Below, piece after piece: positions 1-6,479 of a stretch of DNA of 9,661 nucleotides. Origin of the DNA: JACCVG01 sp034664165 (GTDB lineage: Bacteria; Actinomycetota; Thermoleophilia; Solirubrobacterales; Thermoleophilaceae); NCBI GenBank assembly GCA_034664165.1, contig JAXDIE010000113.1, positions 1 through 9,661 of the forward strand. Reading direction: 5' to 3'. The position numbers and the translations under genes are program-made. Numbering within the stretch: position 1 is the first letter of the stretch; each line of letters starts with the position of its first letter. The notes under the pieces were generated by a model. It worked only from the letters and a program-made list of their open reading frames with translations. It did no database searches and was not told the DNA's origin.

Positions 1-383
1 TGACGCCGACCATGAGCGAGTACTTCGAGGCCTGGAAGAACTCCCGCTTCATCGCCGACTCCAAGAGCGCGACGCCCGAGTTCGCGGCAGCCTCGCGGCT
101 CCAGGACATCTCGGACATCCTGAGCGGGCTGGTCCTGGTCTACGACCAGGTCAACCCGGTGATTGCCAAGGCCGATCCCGAGCAGGCCAAGCAGACTGGC
201 GAGAGCCTGAAGAAGCTCCACAGCTTCGCCGTCGACCTGCGTGAGCGTGAGACAAAGGGCCAGAAGTTCACGGCCGAGCAGGCGGACACGCTCGGCGCCG
301 AGGCCCAGGAGCGCGCCGAGGCCATCGCCGGCCAGGTGTCGCAGGCCGCCGAGAAGCTCAACATCCAGATCCAGGAGGGCTGA
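1..383 (+). CDS. EfeO/EfeM-like periplasmic iron-uptake protein, C-terminal part
   Basis: This is the 3' end of a gene that enters from outside the window. The reading frame is open from base 3 up to the first ATG at 12, and no ribosome binding site precedes that ATG, so I read it as an internal methionine. The visible 126 or so residues are helical and charged, with EAWKNSRF near the start and FTAEQADTLGAEAQERAEAIAGQ near the end. This resembles the C-terminal helical bundle of imelysin-like (M75) EfeO/EfeM proteins, which bind iron in the extracytoplasmic space and hand it to the permease EfeU. The assignment rests on recalled family resemblance and on the FTR1 permease gene starting 7 bases after this stop. 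The cupredoxin domain or lipobox that would separate EfeO from EfeM lies outside the window. A stand-alone 123-residue protein is the less likely alternative. Confidence 0.62.
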   Translation, partial: TPTMSEYFEAWKNSRFIADSKSATPEFAAASRLQDISDILSGLVLVYDQVNPVIAKADPEQAKQTGESLKKLHSFAVDLRERETKGQKFTAEQADTLGAEAQERAEAIAGQVSQAAEKLNIQIQEG

Positions 384-390
384 GCGGGGC

Positions 391-2850
391 ATGCACCTGA
401 GCCGCCGGATCCGACTCGCGCTCGTCGTTGTGTTGCTGGCCCTGGCCGCGGTCCCCGTGACTGCGGCGGGCCGGCCCGCACCCGAGCCCTGGTCGGCGGC
501 GGAGCAGGTGCGCACCGACCTGTTCGACGCCGGGCAGGCGATCCTGCTGGGGGATGGCGACGCAGCGGCCCCGGCCCGCGCGGCCCAAGCCGACTACGCG
601 GGGGGCCTGGCCAAGCCGCTGGGCCGCATCGCCCCCCAGGCCGACCGCGCCGCGCGTTCCGCTTTGGCCGATTCGGTCACTGCCGCCCAGCGGGGAGACG
701 GCACGGCGCTGGCGCTGGCTCGCGGTGCCGTGCGGGCGGCTATCTACCAGGGCAGCTACAAGGCCACGATCGATGCGCTCGCCGACGACGACGCCGACCA
801 GGCGTCCGGCTGGCTCCTGATCCGCGAGTTCCGGACCGCCACCAAGTTCACGCGGCCCGGCGCCGACGGGACTTCGGCGGTCAAGGCGCTGGCGGCGGGC
901 CAGACCACATCCGAGAAGGCCGAGCTCGCGGTCGAGAAGGACCTGCTCGACGCCTACCAGGCCCGGACACGCGAGATCCTCGAGGACGCCGGCGACGCCG
1001 AGGACAGCGGCTTCGCCGCCCGTCGCGCAGAGCGCGCATCGACAGCGGCCGGTTACTGGCAGATCCTTGCCGACCGCTACAGGGAGGAGCGAGGAGCGGC
1101 AGCTGCCAGGGACGCAGAGGCATCCTTCGATCGGCTGGTGGCGACCGCCGGGCGGGGCGGCAAGCCGTTCGTCGCGGCCCGCGATGTCGCGGAGAAGATC
1201 CTCGTGAGCTTCACGGCGGCCCCGTTCACCGCCGAGGAGGAGGCTCGACGGGCCCAGCAGCTCCTGCGCTTCGTGAATCTCGTGCCGGTGGAATACGCCC
1301 GCGGCGTGGCGGGTGGCCGCGTGACCAAGGCCTTCGAGGTGCAGGAGGCGATCGGCTTCCGGGACGGCGCCGAGTCGGCGTTCGTCGACCTGCTCTCGCA
1401 ACTTCAGAAGATGGACCCGGCACGCACCGCCACCGTCCGGGCGGCGCTGACCACTCTGGAGACGCAGGTCGAGGACGCCGCTGCGGGGCGGGCCGTCGCC
1501 GATCCCAAGCTGGTGCAGGCCACGGCGACCAAGGCCGCGGACACGCTCACGGCCATGTACCCGGCGTCCTGGAAGCGGAGCTCCAACGAGTCCGACCTGG
1601 ATCTGGTCCAGCTCACGCTCGACCGGATGATGGCCTCGGTGGGAGCGGCCGACTACGACGCCGCCGAACAGGCGCGGCTCGAGGCCTACGCGTTCTTTGA
1701 GTTCGGCCCCGAGCTGTACCTTCGCTCGATCGACCCGGGCCTGGCCCAGGAGGTCGAGGGCCTCATCTGGTTCGGCTACCAGGAGCACCCCGGCCTGGCC
1801 AACCTGATCGCCCAGAAGGCCTCCGCCCAGGAGGTCCGTGACACGAACGTTGCCCTCGGGGAGGCGCTCACCCGTGCCCGGAACACCCTGGGGCAGGGCA
1901 CAAGCGACGTGGCGGCCGTCACCAACGCAGCGATCATCGTCTTCCGCGAGGGCCTCGAGGCCGTGCTGATCCTGGCTGCGCTGATGGCCGGCATCAGCGT
2001 GACCCATCGCAACGCCAAGAAGCCGATCATGATCGGTGTCGCGTTCGCCTTCCTGGCCAGCGTCATCACCTGGGTGCTCGCCCAGACCGTGATCCAGCAG
2101 TTCGCCCAGTACGGGGAGAAACTCGAGGCGATAGTCGGGATCATCGCCATCGGCGTCCTGTTGCTGATCCTCAACTGGTTCTTCCACAAGGTCTACTGGA
2201 CCCAGCACATCTCGACCTTGAACAAGCGCAAGCGGCGCCTGCTGGGGATGGCGACCGGCGGCTTCGTCTCCGCCCAGGTGCTCGGGCTGATCGTGCTCGG
2301 CTTAAGCACGGTCTATCGGGAGGGTTTCGAGGTCGTGCTCTTCCTTCAGGCGCTGGTCCTCAGCTCCGGCGCGGTGGTCGTGCTGGAGGGCCTGGCGCTG
2401 GGCCTTGCCATCACGGCCCTCGTTGCGGTGGCGACCTTCCGCCTGCAGAAGCGGCTGCCCTACAAGAAGATGCTGATCTACACGGGAGTGATGGTCGGAG
2501 TGGTGTTGCTGATCATGGTCGGCAAGACCGTGCGGGCGATGCAGGGCGTGGGCTGGGTGCCGATCACGCCGCTTGACGTCGACCTGCCCTTCTGGGCCGG
2601 TCTCTGGTTCGGGATCTTCCCGACGCTCGAGGTCGTGGTGGCCCAGGCCCTGGCCGCGGTGTTCGTCGTCGGGAGCTACTACGCCGCGGAGCGGATGCGC
2701 AAGGGCGGAGCCGGGCCGTCAATCGCGACGCCGGCGCCTGCGCCGGTCGTCGTGAACGGCAACGGCAGCAGTAACGGAAACGGCAACGGACACCACGCCC
2801 CGGAGCCGGAGCTGGCTCCCGTGGGCCGCGCCCCGGACCCCGGCGACTGA
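391..2850 (+). CDS. efeU: FTR1-family high-affinity iron permease with large extracytoplasmic domain
   Basis: This 819-residue protein should import iron across the cytoplasmic membrane with the EfeO-like protein encoded just upstream. Residues 1-26 form a signal peptide or anchor (basic MHLSRRIR, then a hydrophobic run ending VTAAG). Residues about 30-505 are an Ala/Glu-rich, mostly helical extracytoplasmic domain. From about 512 there are seven hydrophobic segments typical of FTR1. Both REXXE iron-binding motifs are intact: REGLE at 519-523 and REGFE at 643-647. The tail is cytoplasmic or exposed and low in complexity, with alternating Asn-Gly near 788-803. E. coli EfeU has the membrane part only (under 300 residues), so the ectodomain is the distinctive part; long N-terminal domains do occur in other bacterial FTR1 proteins. 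The ATG at 391 is chosen because it gives a signal peptide and lies 12 bases after AGGAGG (373-378). An in-frame extension back to 241 would overlap efeO. Leu638 uses TTA, a rare codon here. Confidence 0.9.
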   Translation: MHLSRRIRLALVVVLLALAAVPVTAAGRPAPEPWSAAEQVRTDLFDAGQAILLGDGDAAAPARAAQADYAGGLAKPLGRIAPQADRAARSALADSVTAAQRGDGTALALARGAVRAAIYQGSYKATIDALADDDADQASGWLLIREFRTATKFTRPGADGTSAVKALAAGQTTSEKAELAVEKDLLDAYQARTREILEDAGDAEDSGFAARRAERASTAAGYWQILADRYREERGAAAARDAEASFDRLVATAGRGGKPFVAARDVAEKILVSFTAAPFTAEEEARRAQQLLRFVNLVPVEYARGVAGGRVTKAFEVQEAIGFRDGAESAFVDLLSQLQKMDPARTATVRAALTTLETQVEDAAAGRAVADPKLVQATATKAADTLTAMYPASWKRSSNESDLDLVQLTLDRMMASVGAADYDAAEQARLEAYAFFEFGPELYLRSIDPGLAQEVEGLIWFGYQEHPGLANLIAQKASAQEVRDTNVALGEALTRARNTLGQGTSDVAAVTNAAIIVFREGLEAVLILAALMAGISVTHRNAKKPIMIGVAFAFLASVITWVLAQTVIQQFAQYGEKLEAIVGIIAIGVLLLILNWFFHKVYWTQHISTLNKRKRRLLGMATGGFVSAQVLGLIVLGLSTVYREGFEVVLFLQALVLSSGAVVVLEGLALGLAITALVAVATFRLQKRLPYKKMLIYTGVMVGVVLLIMVGKTVRAMQGVGWVPITPLDVDLPFWAGLWFGIFPTLEVVVAQALAAVFVVGSYYAAERMRKGGAGPSIATPAPAPVVVNGNGSSNGNGNGHHAPEPELAPVGRAPDPGD

Positions 2851-2863
2851 GCTCCGCACCGCG

Positions 2864-2877
2864 CTCGCTCGAGTGAG
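2864..2877 (+). terminator. Weak hairpin after the permease gene
   Basis: CTCGC, loop TCGA, GTGAG can form a five-pair stem (one G-U) 14 bases after the permease stop. No T-tract follows. It could help end the iron operon, but the stem is short and could be chance in GC-rich DNA. Confidence 0.2.
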
Positions 2878-2888
2878 AAGGGATGAAA

Positions 2889-2998
2889 CCGAAGTTCGAC
2901 ACCATCCACGTGGTCAATCTCGGTCTCGGAAGGCGTAGAGACGCCTCTCATCCTCGAATCCGAAGTTCGACACCATCCGCGTGGTCAATGTCGGTCTC
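2889..2998. repeat. Two copies of a 39-bp direct repeat (2889-2927 and 2960-2998)
   Basis: Both copies run from CCGAAGTTCGACACCATCC to CGGTCTC and match at 37 of 39 positions. The differences are A/G at 2908/2979 and C/G at 2919/2990. The period is 71 bases, so 32 unique bases separate the copies. The right-hand copy overlaps the stop codon of the minus-strand DUF559 gene (TGA at 2999-2997). The period is not a multiple of three, and the two mismatches are transversion and transition without coding logic, so this is not a decayed protein repeat. I see no other copy in the window. Its role is unknown; a dispersed genomic repeat, a recombination site or a mobile-gene boundary are all possible. 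Confidence 0.9.
2931..2946. other. Inverted repeat in the spacer between the two direct repeats
   Basis: AGGCGT, loop AGAG, ACGCCT is a perfect six-pair stem with a four-base loop centred in the 32-base spacer. It lies downstream of both converging genes (the FTR1 permease on plus, DUF559 on minus), so it could act as a small two-way terminator. No T-tract follows on either strand, which weakens that reading. Confidence 0.4.
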
Positions 2999-3917
2999 AC
3001 CAAACCCTCAATAGAAGTTCGCGGAGAGACCCCATCGTCCGGGCGCTGTCCTGCTTCAGCTGCCGATCGGTGATCCGAACGACTGTGATCCCAGCCAGCC
3101 GCAGCACCAGGTCGCGCCGGCGGTCCTCCTCGAATTGACGCCTCGAGCCGTGGAAGCCATAAGTGTCGAGCTCGACCGCCAGCTTCAGCCGCGGCCACAT
3201 GAAATCGACGGTGATGTCGCCGACCGCGACGTTGACCGCCGGCTTCGGAATCTCGAAGCGCCGGCATTCCGACAGAAACCGTCGCTCAGTCCGTGACCGG
3301 ACCGGGTCGGGTTCATGCTGATCCGCGATCAGCGCCCGCAAAGCCTTGGTCCCGCGGCGGCGGCCACAGAGAGCCAGGACCTTCTCAACGTCGAGTAGCT
3401 GCTGCCGCTCGGCAGCCTCGAAGGCATAGCCGAGCCTGCGTGCGCTGACCACACCGGCGAGATCGACCAAGGTCCGGCTGGGAGCGGTGACGGGTATGCC
3501 ATCGCGCATCTCCCGATCCTCGTTGCTGACGTTGTCCGATTCGTGAATCCGTACGCCGGTGTTCCCCTTTCCCCCGCCGAGCACGTCTACCCTGCCACCT
3601 GGAACGTCGAGCATGCCCCACAGCGCCGCCGCACTGCGATGGCTGAGCAACGCTCCCTCTCCGGCCGACAGCACGGCCGCCATCCACCTTCCGCGCGCCG
3701 TGATTCCGGGGTGGCCGACGACGTACACGCCTCGATGCGCCGCGTGCAGCCTCCCGCCCTCGAGGTCCCGCCAGATGGCGCCTCGCCCGACGCCTAGACC
3801 CAGGAGCTGCTGTCTGGCGACCACGCCGTGCTGCCGGGCTGCGAGGTCTGCGACCAAGTGGGCTCGACGCCGCACTTTGACACGCTCCGCGTGCTCGATT
3901 TCCGGTTCGACCGACAC
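2997..3917 (-). CDS. DUF559 (Vsr-like) endonuclease-domain protein with AbiEi-like N-terminal domain
   Basis: This 306-residue protein has two parts. Residues about 18-70 (AARQHGVVARQQLLGLGV, then GGRLHAAHRGVYVVGHP) resemble the winged-helix head of AbiEi-type antitoxins. Residues about 207-287 form a DUF559/Vsr-like nuclease fold of the PD-(D/E)XK class: E211, D238 in VDFMWP, E249 and D251 in VELD, H256, then FEEDRRRD at 262-269. All the acidic core positions I would expect are present, so it looks intact. The GTG start at 3917 has no clear ribosome binding site. An in-frame GTG at Val15 has GGAG nine bases upstream and matches the shorter N-terminus I recall for this family, so the true start may be 3875. 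The gene faces the iron permease tail to tail and ends inside a direct repeat. Its substrate is unknown; defence, repair or selfish-gene roles have been guessed for such proteins, and no partner toxin gene is present here. Confidence 0.82.
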   Translation of the reverse strand: MSVEPEIEHAERVKVRRRAHLVADLAARQHGVVARQQLLGLGVGRGAIWRDLEGGRLHAAHRGVYVVGHPGITARGRWMAAVLSAGEGALLSHRSAAALWGMLDVPGGRVDVLGGGKGNTGVRIHESDNVSNEDREMRDGIPVTAPSRTLVDLAGVVSARRLGYAFEAAERQQLLDVEKVLALCGRRRGTKALRALIADQHEPDPVRSRTERRFLSECRRFEIPKPAVNVAVGDITVDFMWPRLKLAVELDTYGFHGSRRQFEEDRRRDLVLRLAGITVVRITDRQLKQDSARTMGSLRELLLRVW

Positions 3918-3942
3918 AGCGCAAGTCTGCGGCGGAGGGACC

Positions 3943-3951
3943 TAACCGTTA
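3943..3951. promoter_or_regulatory. Small palindrome upstream of the cupredoxin gene
   Basis: TAAC-C-GTTA is symmetric about a single central base and sits about 40 bases before the cupredoxin ATG, where an activator or the -35 region would be. The CCTAACC portion resembles half of a DtxR/IdeR iron box, but the other half does not match. It may be a binding site or chance. Confidence 0.22.
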
Positions 3952-3978
3952 CCTCTCGCGCGTGACAACTCTGCCCGT

Positions 3979-3984
3979 TAGGCT
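3979..3984 (+). promoter_or_regulatory. -10 element TAGGCT of a likely leaderless promoter for the cupredoxin gene
   Basis: TAGGCT fits the TANNNT consensus of actinobacterial -10 elements and lies exactly 7 bases before the ATG at 3992, so transcription would begin at or next to the start codon. No ribosome binding site is present, which agrees. The same TAGGCT plus 7 bases plus ATG precedes the glyoxalase gene. No good -35 is seen at normal spacing. Confidence 0.5.
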
Positions 3985-3991
3985 GCGCACC

Positions 3992-4636
3992 ATGCGCACC
4001 CGGTATCTCGTCTCCGCAGCCGTGCTCGCGCTCGTCATCCCGGCGACCGCCGCCGCCAAGGACGTGGTGATCAACGCCAACGGGAACGCCTTCACCGGTG
4101 GGCTGTCATTCACGCCCGGCGCCACGACCGCCAAGGTCGGCGACACAGTCAGCTGGAAGAACACGGACCCGCTGGCGCCCCACACCTCGACCGAGATCCA
4201 CGACCTCTGGAACGTGGCCGGCGACAACCTCGGCCCGCCCATCACTCCCGTGCCGGGCTACGCCCCGGGCGCCACGGCCAGCCGCCCCGGCTTCGAAGCG
4301 GGAACCCACAGCTATTACTGCGTGATCCACGGCGCGGCAGCGATGAGCGGCACGATCGGAGTGCCGGTGGACCTGAAGATCAAGGACCTGCCCGAGCCCA
4401 AGGGCGGCTTGGTTCTGGTGCGCTGGGCCCCGAAGAAGGAGGCCGGCCGCGTATTCGACGTCCAGCGGCGGCGCACCGACTCCAAGACCTGGATCACCGT
4501 GGAGAAGGGCACCAAGAAGCCCAAGGGCAGCTTCGACCCGGGTGCCGACGGCGGCATCTGGAAGGTCCGGGCGCGTATGCGCAGCACCGACGATCCCACC
4601 GCCGCCACCGGCTGGTCGCCGGTAGCGAAGATCTAG
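3992..4636 (+). CDS. Secreted cupredoxin (type 1 copper) with C-terminal fibronectin-III-like domain
   Basis: The product is 214 residues. Residues 1-22 are a signal peptide (MRTRYLV, hydrophobic core, ATAAAK), so it acts outside the membrane. Residues about 23-127 are a plastocyanin-like cupredoxin: H64 in APHT, and C110, H113 and M118 in YYCVIHGAAAM, which supply the complete Cys-2His-Met copper site. Residues about 130-214 look like a fibronectin type III domain (VRWAP, FDVQRR, TWITV, KVRARMRS, TGWSPV). The likely role is single-electron transfer or copper binding at the cell surface. The ATG at 3992 is preferred to the in-frame GTG at 3962 because it starts the signal peptide and sits at leaderless spacing from TAGGCT. 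A methyltransferase gene follows after 9 bases. Serving as oxidase partner for the nearby iron permease is an inference; EfeO of E. coli carries a cupredoxin domain itself. Confidence 0.85.
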   Translation: MRTRYLVSAAVLALVIPATAAAKDVVINANGNAFTGGLSFTPGATTAKVGDTVSWKNTDPLAPHTSTEIHDLWNVAGDNLGPPITPVPGYAPGATASRPGFEAGTHSYYCVIHGAAAMSGTIGVPVDLKIKDLPEPKGGLVLVRWAPKKEAGRVFDVQRRRTDSKTWITVEKGTKKPKGSFDPGADGGIWKVRARMRSTDDPTAATGWSPVAKI

Positions 4637-4645
4637 CAGCGACCC

Positions 4646-5506
4646 ATGGAAGCCGGAAGTCCTGATTCAGCCAAGTTCCGCGAGGGGCAGCGCGCGCAAT
4701 GGAACGTCGCAGCACATGGCTGGCAGAAGTGGTCGGCGTTCACCGATGCCGCTGCCGGCCACATCAGCAAGCGCCTGGTCGAACTAGCGGGAGTCGAGCA
4801 GGGAAACCGGGTGCTGGACGTCGCTTGTGGATACGGCGAGCCGGCCCTGACCGCCGCCAGGGTGGTGGGAGACGCGGGCGCGGTCGTGGCGACGGACATC
4901 TCGGCCGAGATGATCACTTTCGGGCGCCAGCGCGCGAGCAGCGAAGGGGTCGGCAACATCGAGTTCGTCGAGACGGACGCCGCGGGCCTCGACTTCCCGG
5001 AGGCCAGCTTCGATGCGGCCGTTTCCCGCTGGGGAATCATCTTCGAGCCCGATGGGGAGGCCGCGGCGCAACGGGTACGGACACTGCTCAGAGACGGATC
5101 ACGGATGGCGATCAGCTCCTGGGGACCCCCTGACCGGGTGCCGTTCCTCGCGATCCCGATGCGGACGGCGCTGCGCGAGCTCGGAGGGGATCCGCCACCG
5201 CCTGGCACCCCAGGGCCAATGTCGCGACCAACGCCTGAGGCGATCGGCGGACTGCTCGAGGCGGGTGGCTTCGCCGACGTGGAGGTCGAGGAGGCGGAGG
5301 TCGTCTTCGAGTGGTCCTCGCCCGAGGACTTCACGACCTTCGTCCGGGAGATCGCCCCGCCCATCAGCGCGCTGATCAACCCGCATCCTCAGGACGTGCA
5401 GGATGCGACATGGGCCGCCATCACCCAAGCCGCCAAGGAGCACGCCGGCGGCGACGGAACGGTGAGCCTGCCGAACCTCGTGCTGCTGGCGTCCGGAACT
5501 GCCTAG
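4646..5506 (+). CDS. Class I SAM-dependent methyltransferase (UbiE/Methyltransf_11 type)
   Basis: This 286-residue cytoplasmic enzyme has the standard Rossmann-type SAM site. Motif I is VLDVACGYGEP at 56-66. D84 in ATDIS follows, then the acidic position D111 in VETDAAG, and the strand-4 region FDAAVSRWGIIF at 122-133, which replaces the usual FD-V leader of many relatives. The C-terminal third (about 190-286) varies between family members and probably selects the substrate, which I cannot name. It starts 9 bases after the cupredoxin stop with no visible ribosome binding site, so it is probably read from the cupredoxin promoter. Its stop codon directly abuts the stop of the converging SnoaL-like gene, with no base between. 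Small-molecule methylation is more likely than nucleic acid or protein methylation, given the fold subtype. Family confidence is high and substrate confidence is nil. Confidence 0.88.
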   Translation: MEAGSPDSAKFREGQRAQWNVAAHGWQKWSAFTDAAAGHISKRLVELAGVEQGNRVLDVACGYGEPALTAARVVGDAGAVVATDISAEMITFGRQRASSEGVGNIEFVETDAAGLDFPEASFDAAVSRWGIIFEPDGEAAAQRVRTLLRDGSRMAISSWGPPDRVPFLAIPMRTALRELGGDPPPPGTPGPMSRPTPEAIGGLLEAGGFADVEVEEAEVVFEWSSPEDFTTFVREIAPPISALINPHPQDVQDATWAAITQAAKEHAGGDGTVSLPNLVLLASGTA

Positions 5507-5923
5507 CTACTCCGGCAGACCCGCGGCCTCGAGGGCCTCGTCAGCGGTGCCGAACCGCTCCACCCCCAGGTATCGGCCAGGACCTGTTCCCTCGCGAAAA
5601 TGGTGGAGCCAGGCGAACTGCTCGGAGACCTCCAGTCCACTGGAGCGACCCCTGGCTTGGAGGCTCCCGAGCTGGAACACGGTGTTGCCGAGGTCCCGCG
5701 TCTCGATCGTCTCGACGTGGAACCACTCCCAGGCATCGGCGAGGTCACGAAGGAAGTTGCCCAGGCCTTCGTGCCCCCGGTAGGCCTCCTCCTCGCCGGC
5801 CAGGCTCGCCAGATAGGAGCGGTAGACGACCTCGGGATCGGCCAGTTCGAGCAGCGCGGCCAAGTCACGGCGATGGAGCGCTGCCAACCAGGCTTCAACG
5901 GCTTCCACGTTCTCTTGCGACAT
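5507..5923 (-). CDS. SnoaL-like / NTF2-fold protein
   Basis: The product has 138 residues and one NTF2-like domain of the SnoaL kind. The opening MSQENVEAVEAWLAALHRRD, the YRGHEGLGNFLRDL segment at 48-61 followed by a WEWFHVE strand, and the ending DEALEAAGLPE are typical of a large paralogous family abundant in Thermoleophilia and related actinobacteria. The family includes polyketide cyclases, dehydratases and isomerases and many members of unknown role; nothing here identifies a substrate. The ATG at 5923 fits the family's usual start. GATACT (5937-5932) lies 9 bases upstream and could be a -10 of its own, within a CCGCG/CGCGG inverted repeat (5927-5942). The glyoxalase gene lies 30 bases upstream on the same strand, so co-transcription is also possible. 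Confidence 0.82.
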   Translation of the reverse strand: MSQENVEAVEAWLAALHRRDLAALLELADPEVVYRSYLASLAGEEEAYRGHEGLGNFLRDLADAWEWFHVETIETRDLGNTVFQLGSLQARGRSSGLEVSEQFAWLHHFREGTGPGRYLGVERFGTADEALEAAGLPE

Positions 5924-5953
5924 CGTCCGCGGAGTATCGCGGCAATCGGCTGA

Positions 5954-6334
5954 CTATTTCGGGAACTCCAGCAGTTCGATCCTGTAGTCGTCCGGGTCTC
6001 TCACGAAGCAGAGTCGCGAACCGCCCTCGCGGATCGAATACGGCGGCTTCTCCGGCTCGATCCCCACCTGCTCCAGCGACGCCAGGGTCGCGTCCAGGTC
6101 GTCGACGCGAAGGGCGATGTGGCCGTATCCGGTCCCCACGTCGTAGGCGCCGTCCTGATCGAAGTTGAAGGTCAGCTCGAGCCGCGGGCCGTCGCCCGGA
6201 AGGCCCATGAAGACGTTGATCGCCTCCTCGCGGATCGGGATCCGGCCGGTCTCCTCGAAGCCGAGCGCCTTGTAGAACGCGATGGACTTGTCGACGTCGG
6301 TGATGCGGTAACAGGTGTGGATGAGTTCGCTCAT
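5954..6334 (-). CDS. gloA: Glyoxalase I (lactoylglutathione lyase-like, VOC family)
   Basis: This 126-residue protein is close in length to bacterial glyoxalase I. It carries both halves of the VOC fold: HTCYRITDVDKSIAFYKALG at 6-25 and GYGHIALRVDDLDA at 69-82. All four metal ligands are present: H6, E53 (in LELTFN), H72 and E120 (in RIELLE). The known reaction converts the thiol adduct of methylglyoxal to the lactoyl thioester. Most actinobacteria use mycothiol or other thiols instead of glutathione, so the true co-substrate is open. The ATG at 6334 lies 7 bases after TAGGCT with no ribosome binding site, suggesting a leaderless message. The tRNA-Phe gene is divergent, with only 56 bases between. 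The SnoaL-like gene follows after 30 bases. Confidence 0.87.
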   Translation of the reverse strand: MSELIHTCYRITDVDKSIAFYKALGFEETGRIPIREEAINVFMGLPGDGPRLELTFNFDQDGAYDVGTGYGHIALRVDDLDATLASLEQVGIEPEKPPYSIREGGSRLCFVRDPDDYRIELLEFPK

Positions 6335-6341
6335 GTCGCGG

Positions 6342-6347
6342 AGCCTA
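6342..6347 (-). promoter_or_regulatory. -10 element TAGGCT of a likely leaderless promoter for glyoxalase
   Basis: Read on the minus strand, TAGGCT is followed by CCGCGAC and then the ATG, identical in -10 sequence and spacing to the cupredoxin promoter. No clear -35 is seen 16-18 bases further upstream. Confidence 0.5.
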
Positions 6348-6373
6348 GCGTGCGTGGGAAGGTGCCCGGCCGG

Positions 6374-6379
6374 TACGAT
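6374..6379 (+). promoter_or_regulatory. -10 element TACGAT for tRNA-Phe
   Basis: TACGAT fits TANNNT and would start transcription about 4 bases before the mature tRNA 5' end, leaving a very short leader for RNase P. A matching -35 is not evident (TGCGTG lies at the right distance but is a poor match). Confidence 0.45.
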
Positions 6380-6390
6380 CCGCCGTCGCG

Positions 6391-6463
6391 GGCGAGGTAG
6401 CTCAGTTGGTAGAGCACACGACTGAAAATCGTGGTGTCGCCGGTTCGATTCCGGCCCTCGCCA
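6391..6463 (+). tRNA. tRNA-Phe (anticodon GAA)
   Basis: The full cloverleaf can be drawn. The acceptor stem is GGCGAGG (6391-6397) with CCTCGCC (6456-6462). The D-stem is GCTC/GAGC (6400-6403, 6412-6415). The anticodon stem is CACGA/TCGTG (6417-6421, 6429-6433) with loop CTGAAAA, placing GAA at 6424-6426. The variable loop is GTGTC, and the T-arm is GCCGG-TTCGATT-CCGGC. The discriminator base is A6463. The 3' CCA is not encoded (TCA follows), so it must be added after transcription. Every stem is perfectly paired. The gene ends 16 bases before the stop codon of the converging channel gene. Confidence 0.98.
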
Positions 6464-6479
6464 TCAGCCGTCCTGCGTC

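Noticed and set aside
241..390. N-terminal extension of the permease frame back to 241
   Set aside because: It would overlap the EfeO-like coding end in another frame and is an Arg/Ser/Pro-rich shadow. The ATG at 391 begins a proper signal peptide.
358..2208. Very long open frame (616 codons) antisense to the iron permease gene
   Set aside because: High GC lengthens antisense frames. The translation is rich in Gly, Arg and Leu without domain patterns, while the sense strand has a signal peptide, REXXE motifs and membrane helices.
2889..2998. Minimal CRISPR array (39-base repeats, 32-base spacer)
   Set aside because: The dimensions fit, but there are only two copies with two internal mismatches, no convincing repeat dyad, one copy overlapping a coding end, and no cas genes in the window.
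2914..3267. Minus-strand open frame across the repeat region
   Set aside because: It is mostly a shadow of the DUF559 gene in another frame. The two repeat copies fall in different frames, so they do not encode a repeated peptide.
2997..3917. AbiE toxin-antitoxin system
   Set aside because: The N-terminal head resembles AbiEi antitoxins, but no AbiEii-type nucleotidyltransferase gene is adjacent, and the C-terminal nuclease domain marks a different protein type.
3940..3955. DtxR/IdeR iron box upstream of the cupredoxin gene
   Set aside because: Only the CCTAACC half resembles the consensus; the second half does not, so I list it just as a small palindrome.
5311..6168. Plus-strand open frame of 285 codons spanning methyltransferase, SnoaL-like and glyoxalase genes
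   Set aside because: Arg/Pro/Gly-rich shadow crossing three well-supported genes.
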